Counted from the stretch's first letter, positions 50,044 to 59,463 are shown. The stretch is 64,000 nucleotides of DNA from an uncultured Tolumonas sp. (GCF_963676665.1 NZ_OY781378.1:248001-312000), one strand, 5' to 3'. Notes: generated by a model not told the origin, from the sequence alone. Made by a program: numbers and translations.

Positions 50044-51636
50044 TTAGTGGCGGAAATGACGCATGTTGGTAAATACCATCGCCATACCATGTTCATCGGC
50101 AGCATCGATCACTTCCTGATCGCGCATTGAACCACCAGGCTGAATGACACAAGTGATACCTGCTTCGGCGGCGGCATCGATACCGTCACGGAACGGGAAG
50201 AAGGCGTCAGAAGCCATTACAGAACCTTTTACTTCCAGACCTTCATCGGCGGCTTTGATACCGGCGATTTTAGCAGAGTAAACACGGCTCATTTGGCCTG
50301 CGCCGACACCGATAGTCATGCCGCCTTTGGCGTACACAATGGCGTTGGATTTAACGTATTTGCCGACTTTCCAGCAGAACAGCAGATCTTGTAGCTCTTG
50401 TTCAGTGGGTTGACGTTTTGTCACGACTTTCAGATCGGCCAAAGTCACCATGCCTTGATCGCGGTCTTGCACCAGCAAGCCACCATTCACACGTTTGACG
50501 TCAAAACCGGTGGCTTTACCTTGCCATTGACCACACTCCAACAGGCGCACATTGGTTTTTTTCGCGACTACTGCTTTTGCTTCTTCGCTAACAACGGGTG
50601 CGATGATCACTTCAACAAACTGACGACTCACGATAGCTTCAGCAGTTGCTGCATCCAGCTCACGGTTGAAAGCAATGATGCCACCAAAGGCCGAAGTAGG
50701 GTCAGTCTGATAAGCGCGGTTATAGGCTTCCAGAATATCACTGCCCAGTGCCACGCCACATGGGTTGGCGTGTTTCACGATGACACAGGCAGGTTCTGCA
50801 AACTCTTTGACACATTCCAATGCGGCATCGGTATCAGCGATGTTGTTGTATGAAAGCGCTTTGCCTTGCAACTGAGTCGCAGTCGAAACACAGGCATCCT
50901 GCACATCAGCTTCGGCATAAAAGGCCGCAGCTTGATGGCTGTTTTCGCCATAACGCATGTCTTGTTTTTTGATGAACTGGAAATTGATAGTGCGCGGAAA
51001 TTTAGAGTTGGCGCTGGCTTCGTCTTGTACACCGTAAGTTGGCACTTTGGTACCAAAGTAATTGGCGATCATACCGTCGTAGGCGGCGGTGTGTTCGAAT
51101 GCGGCGATGGCTAAATCAAAGCGGGTTGCGTAGGTCAGCGAGTTAGCATTGGCATCCATTTCCGCTACGACACGGGTGTAATCTTTCGCATTTACTACGA
51201 TCGTCACGTCTTTGTGATTTTTCGCAGCTGAACGCACCATGGTTGGGCCGCCGATATCGATGTTTTCGATGGCGTCTTCTAATGCACAGTTTGGATTCGC
51301 AACCGTCGCTGCAAACGGATAAAGGTTCACAGCAACCAAATCGATTGGGCTAATGGTGTGTTGCGCCATGATGGCGTCATCAATACCGCGGCGACCTAAA
51401 ATGCCACCGTGAACTTTCGGATGCAGGGTTTTAACGCGGCCATCCATCATTTCCGGGAAGCCGGTATAGTCGGAAACCTCGGTAACAGGCAAGCCAGCGT
51501 CAGCGAGCAGGCGCGCAGTGCCGCCAGTGGAGAGCAGTTCGACCCCTCGTTGTTGCAGGGCACGGGCGAACTCCACGATACCGGTCTTGTCAGAAACGCT
51601 GAGCAGGGCACGGCGGATTGGGCGAGCGTTATCCAT
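50044..51636 (-). CDS. purH: Bifunctional AICAR formyltransferase / IMP cyclohydrolase
   Basis: 530 residues. N-terminal IMP cyclohydrolase (MGS-like) domain with STGGTARLL and [11 protein letters not shown]-terminal AICAR transformylase with [14 protein letters not shown] and [12 protein letters not shown]. It carries out the last two steps of IMP synthesis. It leads the purH-purD unit. No clear PurR operator was found in the 256 bp upstream. Confidence 0.97.
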   Translation of the reverse strand: MDNARPIRRALLSVSDKTGIVEFARALQQRGVELLSTGGTARLLADAGLPVTEVSDYTGFPEMMDGRVKTLHPKVHGGILGRRGIDDAIMAQHTISPIDLVAVNLYPFAATVANPNCALEDAIENIDIGGPTMVRSAAKNHKDVTIVVNAKDYTRVVAEMDANANSLTYATRFDLAIAAFEHTAAYDGMIANYFGTKVPTYGVQDEASANSKFPRTINFQFIKKQDMRYGENSHQAAAFYAEADVQDACVSTATQLQGKALSYNNIADTDAALECVKEFAEPACVIVKHANPCGVALGSDILEAYNRAYQTDPTSAFGGIIAFNRELDAATAEAIVSRQFVEVIIAPVVSEEAKAVVAKKTNVRLLECGQWQGKATGFDVKRVNGGLLVQDRDQGMVTLADLKVVTKRQPTEQELQDLLFCWKVGKYVKSNAIVYAKGGMTIGVGAGQMSRVYSAKIAGIKAADEGLEVKGSVMASDAFFPFRDGIDAAAEAGITCVIQPGGSMRDQEVIDAADEHGMAMVFTNMRHFRH

Positions 51637-51781
51637 CTCTACTTTGTCCTCAAATTTAAATTCACGGGTCAGATTTTTACGAAAATGTCAGGATACAGCA
51701 TCGGCTGCATCCTGTTTTCAGGCGGCGTATTTTACACCAAAAGCGACGGTGGGAGGATCTTTATTACATGTTAACCGGCCA

Positions 51782-51873
51782 AAGGCAGCAACTTCGCCGA
51801 CACGCCGTAAACCCATCTATGGGGGCTCCGCCGCGCCATTCTTGGCGCAGAGGGTCTCTGAAGTTGCTGCCTT
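51782..51873. repeat. 92-bp inverted-repeat element with internal hairpins
   Basis: Perfect 14-base terminal inverted repeats (AAGGCAGCAACTTC at 51782-51795 and its complement at 51860-51873). Inside are two further dyads: CCCAT/ATGGG around 51812-51823 and GCGCCA/TGGCGC at 51833-51848. Located between the Lrp-type gene and purH. It looks like a small non-coding mobile or REP/MITE-type repeat; no second copy was found in this window. Confidence 0.7.
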
Positions 51874-51892
51874 CGTCTAATATAATCGTCAT

Positions 51893-52366
51893 CTATTCCA
51901 GATGATCTAACGGTAGCGAAGTGAATTGTTTTACCTGTTGTAAGACGAAGCTGGAGCGAACACCGGTAACACCTTCAATTCGTGTTAGTTTTTCCAGCAG
52001 AAAATGCTGATAAAACTCCATGTCGGGTACGACCACTTTTAATTGGTAGTCCGCATCGTTACCGGTGATCAGTGCGCATTCCATCACTTCCGGCATTTCT
52101 GATACTGCCTGATTGAAGTTATTCAGGCGCTCCGGCGTATGCTTATCCATGTTAATGTGGATATACGCAGTCAGCTTTAAATTCAGTTTTTCCGGATTGA
52201 GCAGCGTGACATGCTTTAAGATAAGGCCGGATTCTTCCAATGCTTTAATGCGACGGGAACATGGTGACGGCGATAACCCGACTTGTTCAGCTAGATCAAG
52301 ATTGCTAATGCGCGCATCTTTTTGCATTAGATTCAGAATTTTTTTGTCTAAACGGTCTAATTTCAT
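51893..52366 (-). CDS. Lrp/AsnC family transcriptional regulator
   Basis: 157 residues from the ATG at 52366. N-terminal winged helix-turn-helix (LDRLDKKILNLMQKDARIS, LAEQVGLSPSPCSRRIKALE) and C-terminal RAM/ligand domain (ITGNDADYQLKVVVPD). The ending SSFVLQQVKQFTSLPL is closer to the DecR/YbaO type than to Lrp itself, so it may respond to a single amino acid such as cysteine; this is tentative. A palindrome lies about 95 bp upstream. The ribosome site is weak. Confidence 0.88.
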   Translation of the reverse strand: MKLDRLDKKILNLMQKDARISNLDLAEQVGLSPSPCSRRIKALEESGLILKHVTLLNPEKLNLKLTAYIHINMDKHTPERLNNFNQAVSEMPEVMECALITGNDADYQLKVVVPDMEFYQHFLLEKLTRIEGVTGVRSSFVLQQVKQFTSLPLDHLE

Positions 52367-52460
52367 AAAATCCAATTATTCAGCAATAACTGATTAGTAA
52401 TTTACGTATTATTGGTGAGTTCTTGCGCAATGACCAGCTTTTAATGCAATATTTGCAATC

Positions 52461-52478
52461 ACATTCTAAAAGGAATGT
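52461..52478. promoter_or_regulatory. Palindromic candidate operator
   Basis: ACATTC-N6-GAATGT is a perfect 6+6 inverted repeat. It lies between the Lrp-type gene and the candidate RNA, immediately upstream of a TATTAT (52481-52486) that could be the -10 of the rightward transcript. It may bind the adjacent regulator. Confidence 0.45.
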
Positions 52479-52489
52479 CGTATTATTTA

Positions 52490-52676
52490 TCTCGTTCGGG
52501 TGGAACGAACACTACGACTAAATTTTGCAAGGTACTCTTACCGGAGGAAGCTTGCCGCAACATCTGACGGCTTACCGGACGCTCAGATGGCTTGGAACCA
52601 GTTACCGCTGCCAAACAAAGGTAATCATCATTACCAAAGAGAGGGGCCTGCAACCGAAGTTGCAGGCCCTTTTTAT
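52490..52676 (+). ncRNA. Candidate structured small RNA with GGA motifs
   Basis: This stretch has no convincing gene but a series of hairpins followed by a strong terminator. GTTCG/CGAAC (52494-52510) has the loop GGTGGAA. GCAAG/CTTGC (52527-52555) encloses GGAGGA. CATCTGA/TCAGATG (52561-52589) encloses CCGGAC. GGTAAT/ATTACC (52620-52635) has a CATC loop. The terminator stem is at 52644-52669. Repeated GGA in loops resembles CsrA/RsmA-binding small RNAs, but that function is inference. The 5' end is a guess from TATTAT at 52481. It could instead be an orphan leader. Together with the operator this explains the 439-bp gap. Confidence 0.45.
52644..52676 (+). terminator. Strong rightward intrinsic terminator
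   Basis: A perfect 10-bp stem GGGCCTGCAA / TTGCAGGCCC with a CCGAAG loop and TTTTTAT. No annotated rightward gene precedes it, so it implies an unannotated transcript. Its U-run runs directly into the ERIC copy at 52674. Confidence 0.92.
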
Positions 52677-52801
52677 ACCCATCGTACTTGAAACTGCCGC
52701 ATCGTTGACGGCGTTCACTCACCCCAATCACATAGTCTCCCTATGCTCATGGGGATTCGTTCACTTGTCGCCTTGCTGCAACTCCAATTCCTTTGGGTAT
52801 A
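52674..52801. repeat. ERIC-like repeat, copy 2
   Basis: 128 bp, TATACCC at one end and GGGTATA at the other, with core CTCACCCCAATCACATAG and CTATGCTCATGGGGATTC. It abuts the terminator of the candidate RNA on the left and ends 5 bases before the ettA stop codon on the right. Confidence 0.93.
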
Positions 52802-52805
52802 TAAA

Positions 52806-54473
52806 TTATTTGGCGATTTTCTTGTATTTGATACGGTGAGGTTGCAATGCCTCGGCACCTAAGGTTTTCTTTTTCCACTCTTCATAATCGGTAAAGTTAC
52901 CTTCGAAGAAGCGGACATTACCTTCATCGCTATAATCCAGAATATGGGTCGCAATACGGTCGAGGAACCAGCGATCATGCGAGATCACCATAGCACAGCC
53001 AGGGAATTCCAGCAGGGCATTTTCCAGCGCACGCAACGTTTCGATATCCAGATCGTTGGTTGGTTCGTCGAGTAACAGCACGTTACCGCCGGTTTGCAAC
53101 AGTTTTGCCAGATGCAAACGACCGCGTTCACCACCGGAGAGTTCGCCAACGCGTTTTTGCTGATCAACACCTTTAAAGTTAAAGCGGCCCACATAAGCAC
53201 GACTTGGGATCTCGAAATTACCGATTTTCAGGATATCCTGTCCATTGGCGACTTCATCAAACACGGTCTTTTTGTCGTCCATGCTGTCACGGAACTGATC
53301 AACCGAGGCCAGAACGACGGTGTCGCCTAAGGTGATAGTGCCGCTGTCTGGTTGTTCCTGACCGCTTAACATACGGAACAGCGTTGATTTACCGGCACCA
53401 TTCGGACCGATGATGCCGACAATCGCCCCTTTCGGAATACTGAATGAGAGGTTGTCGATCAGCTGACGATCACCGTAAGACTTGGACAAACCTTCCACTT
53501 CCACCACTTTGTCGCCTAGGCGTGGTCCTGGCGGAATAAACAGTTCGTTGGTCTCATTGCGTTTCTGGTAATCCTGACCGCTGAGCTCTTCAAAGCGGGC
53601 CAGACGAGCTTTGCTCTTGGCCTGACGACCTTTTGGATTCTGGCGTACCCACTCCAACTCTTTCTCGATCGATTTACGACGAGCTGCTTCGGTAGAGGCT
53701 TCTTGTGCCAGACGGGCGTCTTTTTGTTCCAGCCAAGAAGAGTAGTTACCTTCCCACGGAATGCCTTCACCGCGGTCGAGTTCCAAGATCCAGCCAGCAA
53801 CATTATCGAGGAAGTAACGGTCATGCGTGATCGCAACGACAGTGCCTTCGTAATCGTGCAGGAAACGTTCCAGCCAAGCGACAGATTCCGCATCCAAGTG
53901 GTTGGTTGGTTCGTCGAGCAGCAACATGTCTGGTTTTTCCAGCAACAAACGGCACAGCGCAACACGGCGACGTTCACCACCGGAGAGCACCTTGATTTTG
54001 GCATCCCACGCTGGCAGACGCAGCGCATCAGCAGCACGTTCCAGCTGGTTTTCCATGTTGTGACCATCGTGAGATTGGATAATGGCTTCCAACTCACCTT
54101 GTTCTTTGGCTAGTTTGTCGAAATCAGCATCCGGTTCGGCATAGGCTGCATACACTTCGTCAAGACGTGTCATGGCGCGCTTTAATTCGCCCATGGCTTC
54201 TTCAACGGCTTCACGCACCGTTTGTTCAGGATCGAGTTTCGGTTCCTGTGGCAGATAGCCGATTTTGATCCCTGGTTGTGGGCGTGCTTCGCCTTCGATT
54301 TCGGTATCGATGCCGGCCATAATGCGCAGCAGGGTCGATTTACCGGCACCGTTCAGACCTAAGACACCGATTTTGGCGCCAGGGAAGAACGAGAGGGAGA
54401 TATTTTTTAGGATATGACGCTTAGGCGGTACAACTTTGCCTACGCGATTCATGGTGTAAATAAATTGCGCCAT
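52806..54473 (-). CDS. ettA: Energy-dependent translational throttle protein EttA (ABC-F)
   Basis: 555 residues, two ABC ATPase domains. Walker A motifs LNGAGKST and PNGAGKST, signature motifs LSGGERRR and LSGGERGR, and a linker between the domains (VRQNPKGRQAKSKARLARFE). It has the arm insertion in the first domain typical of EttA. It binds the ribosomal E site and gates entry into elongation according to ATP/ADP. Located just downstream of tRNA-Leu on the same strand. Confidence 0.95.
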   Translation of the reverse strand: MAQFIYTMNRVGKVVPPKRHILKNISLSFFPGAKIGVLGLNGAGKSTLLRIMAGIDTEIEGEARPQPGIKIGYLPQEPKLDPEQTVREAVEEAMGELKRAMTRLDEVYAAYAEPDADFDKLAKEQGELEAIIQSHDGHNMENQLERAADALRLPAWDAKIKVLSGGERRRVALCRLLLEKPDMLLLDEPTNHLDAESVAWLERFLHDYEGTVVAITHDRYFLDNVAGWILELDRGEGIPWEGNYSSWLEQKDARLAQEASTEAARRKSIEKELEWVRQNPKGRQAKSKARLARFEELSGQDYQKRNETNELFIPPGPRLGDKVVEVEGLSKSYGDRQLIDNLSFSIPKGAIVGIIGPNGAGKSTLFRMLSGQEQPDSGTITLGDTVVLASVDQFRDSMDDKKTVFDEVANGQDILKIGNFEIPSRAYVGRFNFKGVDQQKRVGELSGGERGRLHLAKLLQTGGNVLLLDEPTNDLDIETLRALENALLEFPGCAMVISHDRWFLDRIATHILDYSDEGNVRFFEGNFTDYEEWKKKTLGAEALQPHRIKYKKIAK

Positions 54474-54565
54474 GGTGTTCTCTTCGTCATTACAGATGGC
54501 GGATAGTTTAGTGCAAGGTTTTCACAGGGAAAAGCGCAGAAAGGAATTTTTGGTATCTTGCAGGT

Positions 54566-54590
54566 ACAAAAAAACCCGCAATGCGGGTTT
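54566..54590 (-). terminator. Terminator of tRNA-Leu
   Basis: An 8-bp stem AAACCCGC / GCGGGTTT with a 3-base loop, followed on the minus strand by a run of seven T. It starts 6 bp after the tRNA 3' end. Confidence 0.88.
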
Positions 54591-54595
54591 AATGA

Positions 54596-54681
54596 TGGTG
54601 CCCAGGGACGGACTCGAACCGTCACGATTATTCATCGGCGGATTTTGAATCCGCTGCGTCTACCGATTTCGCCACCTGGGC
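54596..54681 (-). tRNA. tRNA-Leu (anticodon CAA)
   Basis: 86 bases including an encoded CCA. Acceptor GCCCAGG pairs with CCTGGGC. Anticodon stem GCGGA/TCCGC holds the loop TTCAAAA, giving anticodon CAA, which reads UUG. The long variable arm is typical of leucine tRNAs, and the T-arm has GGTTCGAGTCC. Confidence 0.97.
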
Positions 54682-54737
54682 AACAAATGTAAAACTTAAC
54701 TCGCTGATAACTCAGTCTGCTTGTCTTACGGGGTCGC

Positions 54738-54766
54738 ATTATACAAAGGTAAATCGCGAGCGCAAA
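54738..54766 (-). promoter_or_regulatory. Promoter of tRNA-Leu
   Basis: On the minus strand TTTGCG and a perfect TATAAT are separated by 17 bases, followed directly by GCGACCCC. Such a GC-rich discriminator is typical of stable-RNA promoters under stringent control. The leader would be about 50 bases. Confidence 0.8.
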
Positions 54767-54880
54767 TTGTTTTTCACGTGATCTGCTTCAGATGCTGAAT
54801 AAATGCTCGCTTTGATGATTCGCATATCAACGACTGACTCGTTAGAATGCAATTTCCCTGAAGATTGGTATATGTGAATT

Positions 54881-55408
54881 ATGAGTAAATTAAACCGTTC
54901 CCGTGCGACGTCTGGTAAGTCGACAGCCACATCAACTGGAATCTCACTGAACTTACCCCGTGCCGGATTTCGTCGTCGCCTTGGTGCCTGGTCAATAGAC
55001 GCCTTACTTGTGCTGCCATTATTAGTCGTTGCTGGTTATTTAGGTTATGGATTGGCGCATTTGCTGGTGGGAGTTGGCTTATTGTCACTCGGTGAGGGAG
55101 CTACAGTCGGGGAATGGTTGGCGCATCAACTATGGTTTAGCCTCTGGCTGGCGGGGGTGTTGTGCAGTTATTTTGTCTGGTTCTGGTGCCGGGATGGGCA
55201 AACTCCGGGCATGGTGCGTTTTCAATTGCGTGTACAAAATACCGATGGTTCTTTATTACGGGTTGGTCAGGCATTAGTTCGTCTGGCAACATCTGCGTTT
55301 GGCTTGGGTAATTTGATGGTGCTTTTTGATCGCCGTGAATTTCTGGCATTTCAGGATTATTGGGCCAGTTGTGAAACGGTCGTTACTTCACCTGCAGCAG
55401 GTCGTTAA
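54881..55408 (+). CDS. RDD family membrane protein
   Basis: 175 residues. A basic, Ser/Thr-rich N-terminus is followed by the RDD signature FRRRLGAWSIDALLVLP, with the conserved Arg and Asp in the first helix. Three to four membrane helices follow, with WFWCRDGQTPGMVRFQLRV in a loop. The role of the family is not settled, although some members affect ion or proton exchange. Convergent with lptG, with an ERIC copy in between. Confidence 0.85.
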   Translation: MSKLNRSRATSGKSTATSTGISLNLPRAGFRRRLGAWSIDALLVLPLLVVAGYLGYGLAHLLVGVGLLSLGEGATVGEWLAHQLWFSLWLAGVLCSYFVWFWCRDGQTPGMVRFQLRVQNTDGSLLRVGQALVRLATSAFGLGNLMVLFDRREFLAFQDYWASCETVVTSPAAGR

Positions 55409-55438
55409 AATTATAAGGAGTCTGTGCTGACAGACGCC

Positions 55439-55566
55439 TATACCCTTCGTACTTGAAGTTGCAGCATCGTTGACAGCGTTCACTCACCCCAATCACATAG
55501 CATCTCTATGCTCATGGGGATTCGCTCACTTGTCGCCTTGCTGCAATTCCAATTACTTTGGGTATA
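55439..55566. repeat. ERIC-like repeat, copy 3
   Basis: 128 bp, TATACCC ... GGGTATA, very close to copy 2 (most differences are single bases, with CATAGCATCTCTATG at the centre). It lies between the convergent RDD gene and lptG. Confidence 0.93.
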
Positions 55567-55581
55567 AATTATCTTACATGC

Positions 55582-56652
55582 TTAGGTTCGGCGCCGGAGC
55601 ATATAAAGGGCGATACCCATAAACAACAGACTAGGGATACTGGCTCCCAGTAATGGTGGCACGTCATAAACGAGACTAAATGGCCCTAACACCTGATTCA
55701 CCACAAAAAAGGCAAACCCCATCATTACGCCGGAGATCAATCGGGCACCCATACTGACCGAGCGTAGCGGGCCGAAAATGGTCGAAGCAGCCAGCAGCAG
55801 CATGGCAATCACACCGAGTGGTGCTAACAATTTCCGCCAGAACTCCAGTTCATAATCATTAACTTGTTGACCGTTACTTTTCATATAACTGATGTAGTTA
55901 TACAAACCCTGTGCAGACAACTCATCTGGTGATACGGATACCACGCCCAGCTTGTCAGGCGTCAAATTCGTTTGCCATGTCCAATCCGTCGGATGGCTGA
56001 ACTGAATTTGTTGTTTATTCTGCAGTTGCGTTATCACCGCATCCTTTAGATGCCATAGTTGTTCTTTATAATTGGCTTGTGGTGACCGAACGACTTCCTG
56101 TAATTCCCCATTATCGTTAAACCGGTACATCGTCAGATCATGCAGACTGCCATCACGAAATAGTGCACCTATACTGATAAAGCGGTTGCCTTCTTTGATC
56201 CACACACCATAAGTTGACGCGCTAATTTTACCACCGGTTAGTGCCATGGTTTTCAGATCATGAGCTTTTTGCTCACCGAGTGGTGCCACATATTCACCTA
56301 ATAACATAACCAAAAACATGGCTGGAATAACGGTCTTTAATGCGGATAAGACAATACGGGTACGCGATAAACCGGTCGCTTGCAGAACCACCAATTCACT
56401 GCTGCTGGCCAGTTGGCCCAGGCCAATTACGCCGCCTAAAAGTGCTGCCATAGGGAAAAACAGCACAATGTCACTGGGGGTGACATATATCACCCGCAAG
56501 ATGGCGCTCATCGTGGTGTAATTACCTTCACCCACCCGCTGTAATTGATCAACAAATTTGATTAACGAAGACAGGCCTACCAGCGTGACAGTACACATCA
56601 TTATAGCGAGCAGTATGGTGCGCCCGATGTAACGATCGAGAATACCAAACAT
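55582..56652 (-). CDS. lptG: LPS export ABC transporter permease LptG
   Basis: 356 residues from the ATG at 56652 (MFGILDRYIG), which has AAGGAG 8 bases upstream; an ATG two codons earlier is too close to that site. Six membrane helices flank a periplasmic beta-jellyroll domain (about 130-265). It works with LptF and LptB2 to extract LPS from the inner membrane and pass it to LptC/LptA. Overlaps the end of lptF. Confidence 0.95.
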   Translation of the reverse strand: MFGILDRYIGRTILLAIMMCTVTLVGLSSLIKFVDQLQRVGEGNYTTMSAILRVIYVTPSDIVLFFPMAALLGGVIGLGQLASSSELVVLQATGLSRTRIVLSALKTVIPAMFLVMLLGEYVAPLGEQKAHDLKTMALTGGKISASTYGVWIKEGNRFISIGALFRDGSLHDLTMYRFNDNGELQEVVRSPQANYKEQLWHLKDAVITQLQNKQQIQFSHPTDWTWQTNLTPDKLGVVSVSPDELSAQGLYNYISYMKSNGQQVNDYELEFWRKLLAPLGVIAMLLLAASTIFGPLRSVSMGARLISGVMMGFAFFVVNQVLGPFSLVYDVPPLLGASIPSLLFMGIALYMLRRRT

Positions 56653-57755
56653 CAGCATTTCTCCTTATGCCAAAACAAGCGGATACGTTGCCATAAGCGC
56701 GTATTGGCAAAGTTCATCGGCACAGCCAAGAACAGCGTAAATAACAAGGGCTGAAGATATAAACCTGGCATAGCAGGAAGTTGTCCTTTTTCTACCGCAG
56801 ATTCACCAGCACTGAGTAACAAGAAATAACTGAGATAGAGCAAAACCGCAGGCAGCAGTTTGGCGTAACGGCCTTGGCGTGGATTCACCATCGCCATAGG
56901 CACGGCAATTAACGTTAAGATTGGAATCGATAACGGTAAGGCGATGCGCCACTGCCATTCGGCAATTTCTTTCGTATCTGTGCTGTGATAGAGCTGTTGC
57001 GATGGAATGGCGCCGGATTTACGACTCGACGGTTCAATGTCTTTACGCTGGATCTGAGCTTTGTATTGCGTAAATTCCGCAACGCTAAATTCGGTTGTAG
57101 GCGGAGTACCCGCGTAACGTTTGCCATTGTTTAATGTCACCCACGGTATCCCTTTCTCATCCGTGGTCAGGTTGCCATCACTGGCTACAATAATGGCGGC
57201 TTCTTCAGGCTTATCGCTGTGTTGCAACAGGAATATCCGCTGCAGACTGCGGCCGCTTTTCTGCACATCTTCGACATAAGCGACGAGTTTGCCATCATCG
57301 AGGCTGAGAAACCGACCACTTTCCAGTGGTACTGCCAATGGATCTGATTTTGCTTCATCCAACAGTTGGCTCTGTTTTTCCCGCGCCATTGGCGCCAGCC
57401 ACATGGTGTTAGTCACGGCAACGGCCGTCGTCAGGAAGGCCAGCACCAGGCTGACTTTCATGATATAGCCAGGGCCGACACCGATCGCGCGTAATACCGT
57501 CATTTCACTGTCGGCATATAAGCGGCCATGTGCAAACAAAATGGCGATAAATAAACTGATGGGTAATAGCAATAAACCCATGTATGGAATGTTGAGCAGC
57601 ATCAATTGACCAATCAATGACACTGGAATGGAACCATCAGCAGCTTTCGATAACGTGCGGATGAATTGCTGACTGGTAAAAATCAGTAGCAGGATCAGCA
57701 GGATTGAAAGCTGCGTTTTGAGTGTTTCTTTAAATATATAACGGAAAACTATCAC
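56652..57755 (-). CDS. lptF: LPS export ABC transporter permease LptF
   Basis: 367 residues from a GTG at 57755 (MIVFRYIFKETLKTQ). This start was preferred to the far-upstream ATG at 57911 because GAGG lies 6 bases before it, LptF proteins begin with this sequence, and it frees space for the divergent lptF/pepA promoters. Six membrane helices and a periplasmic jellyroll domain. Partner of LptG in LPS transport. Confidence 0.93.
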   Translation of the reverse strand: MIVFRYIFKETLKTQLSILLILLLIFTSQQFIRTLSKAADGSIPVSLIGQLMLLNIPYMGLLLLPISLFIAILFAHGRLYADSEMTVLRAIGVGPGYIMKVSLVLAFLTTAVAVTNTMWLAPMAREKQSQLLDEAKSDPLAVPLESGRFLSLDDGKLVAYVEDVQKSGRSLQRIFLLQHSDKPEEAAIIVASDGNLTTDEKGIPWVTLNNGKRYAGTPPTTEFSVAEFTQYKAQIQRKDIEPSSRKSGAIPSQQLYHSTDTKEIAEWQWRIALPLSIPILTLIAVPMAMVNPRQGRYAKLLPAVLLYLSYFLLLSAGESAVEKGQLPAMPGLYLQPLLFTLFLAVPMNFANTRLWQRIRLFWHKEKC

Positions 57756-57920
57756 GCAGGCCTCGGGAAAACTTGTAATTACTGGCGAATCGCTAAAAAA
57801 TAGTTGCCTTAATTCCATTTTATGATGTTTTGCGTACCGAACCTGTTCATCCTGAACGGGTGGGTCGGCCTCTATTATCGACCAATCGGTGGGCTTTGTC
57901 TTTAGTAGCAAGGAGTCCTC

Positions 57921-59423
57921 ATGGAATTCGGCGTTAAAAGCGGCAGCCCGGAGAAGCAGCGCAGTGCCTGTATCGTGGTCGGTGTATTCGAACCACGTCG
58001 GTTATCTGCGGTGGCGGAGCAACTGGATCGCGTCAGCGATGGTTATCTGAGTTCGTTGTTGCGTCGTGGTGATCTGGAGGGTAAAACCGGCCAGATGTTG
58101 TTGCTGCATCAGGTTCCCGGGGTGTTGAGTGAACGGGTGTTGCTGGTGGGGTGTGGTAAAGAGCGTGAGCTGGATGAGCGTCAGTTCAAACAGATCATTC
58201 AAAAAACTATCAGCACACTGAATGAAACCGGATCGATGGAAGCGGTCTGCTTTTTGACAGAATTACATGTCAAAGGACGGGATGCTTACTGGAAAGTAAG
58301 ACAAGCGGTCGAAACTGCGCAAAACAGTCTGTATACGTTTGATCAATTTAAGACGAATAAGGCGGAATTGCGCCGTCCGCTGCGTAAACTGGTGTTTAAC
58401 GTAGCAACGCGTCGTGAGCTGTCGATTGGTGAAAAAGCGATTGCGCATGGTTTAGCCGTGTCGAACGGTATGAAAATTTGCCGTGATGTTGCCAATATGC
58501 CGCCTAATATTTGTACACCAGCCTATTTGGCATCACAGGCGCGCCGTCTGGCCGATAGCAGCCAATACATCACTACTAAGGTGATTGGCGAGCAGCAAAT
58601 GGCCGAATTAGGCATGAATGCTTATCTGGCAGTCGCGCGTGGTTCGTCTAACGAAGCCATGATGTCGGTGATGGAATATAAAGGCCATCCGGATGCCAAA
58701 CCATTGGTATTTGTGGGAAAAGGGCTGACATTCGACTCCGGCGGTATTTCGATCAAACCGGCTGATGGCATGGATGAGATGAAATACGACATGGGCGGTG
58801 CGGCCTCGGTATTAGGCACCATGACGGCACTGGCTGAGCTGAAACCGCCGATCAATGTGATCGGGGTGTTGGCGGGTGCGGAGAATATGCCAGACGGTAA
58901 AGCCTACCGGCCCGGCGATATTCTGACCTCAATGTCAGGCCAAACCATTGAAGTATTAAATACCGATGCGGAAGGGCGTCTGGTATTGTGTGACGTTCTA
59001 ACCTATGTAGAACGCTTTGAGCCGGAATCGGTGATTGATATCGCGACGCTAACCGGCGCTTGCGTGATTGCGCTCGGTAGTCATGCCAGTGGTTTGATGT
59101 CGAACCATAACCCGCTGGCGCATGAGCTGCTGAACGCATCGGAATTGTCAGGCGACAAAGCGTGGCGGTTACCGCTGTGGGATGAATATCAGGAACAGAT
59201 CGAAAGTCCGTTTGCCGATATGGTAAACACCGGCGGTCGTCCGGCTGGTGCCATTACTGCAGGCGCATTCCTGAGTCGTTTCACGAAAAAATATAACTGG
59301 GCGCATCTGGATATTGCCGGAACGGCCTGGAAATCGGGTAAAGAGAAAGGTTCGACCGGACGTCCGGTGCCATTGCTGACGCAGTTCTTGTTGAACCGCG
59401 CTGGCGTAGAAGTCGACGATTAA
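57921..59423 (+). CDS. pepA: Leucyl aminopeptidase PepA
   Basis: 500 residues, M17 family. The C-terminal catalytic domain carries [17 protein letters not shown] and the family signature [14 protein letters not shown], which supply the two-metal ligands. It removes N-terminal residues from peptides; in E. coli it also binds DNA in cer recombination and carAB control. Divergent from lptF and upstream of holC-valS, as in E. coli. Confidence 0.96.
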   Translation: MEFGVKSGSPEKQRSACIVVGVFEPRRLSAVAEQLDRVSDGYLSSLLRRGDLEGKTGQMLLLHQVPGVLSERVLLVGCGKERELDERQFKQIIQKTISTLNETGSMEAVCFLTELHVKGRDAYWKVRQAVETAQNSLYTFDQFKTNKAELRRPLRKLVFNVATRRELSIGEKAIAHGLAVSNGMKICRDVANMPPNICTPAYLASQARRLADSSQYITTKVIGEQQMAELGMNAYLAVARGSSNEAMMSVMEYKGHPDAKPLVFVGKGLTFDSGGISIKPADGMDEMKYDMGGAASVLGTMTALAELKPPINVIGVLAGAENMPDGKAYRPGDILTSMSGQTIEVLNTDAEGRLVLCDVLTYVERFEPESVIDIATLTGACVIALGSHASGLMSNHNPLAHELLNASELSGDKAWRLPLWDEYQEQIESPFADMVNTGGRPAGAITAGAFLSRFTKKYNWAHLDIAGTAWKSGKEKGSTGRPVPLLTQFLLNRAGVEVDD

Positions 59424-59463
59424 CACAGTCGATCCATTAAGCTGAAAATAGGATAGGGCGGTC

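Noticed and set aside
52587-52691. Short peptide frame beginning MAWNQLPLPNK that could be an attenuator leader
   Set aside because: No ribosome site, no run of a single amino acid, and no biosynthetic gene follows the terminator.
52525-52839. Rightward open frame of about 100 codons
   Set aside because: It runs through a strong terminator hairpin and the whole ERIC-like repeat into the end of ettA, so it is not a plausible gene.
57756-57911. Longer start for lptF
   Set aside because: The extension has no similarity to LptF proteins and would occupy the divergent promoter region; a GTG with GAGG matches the family start.
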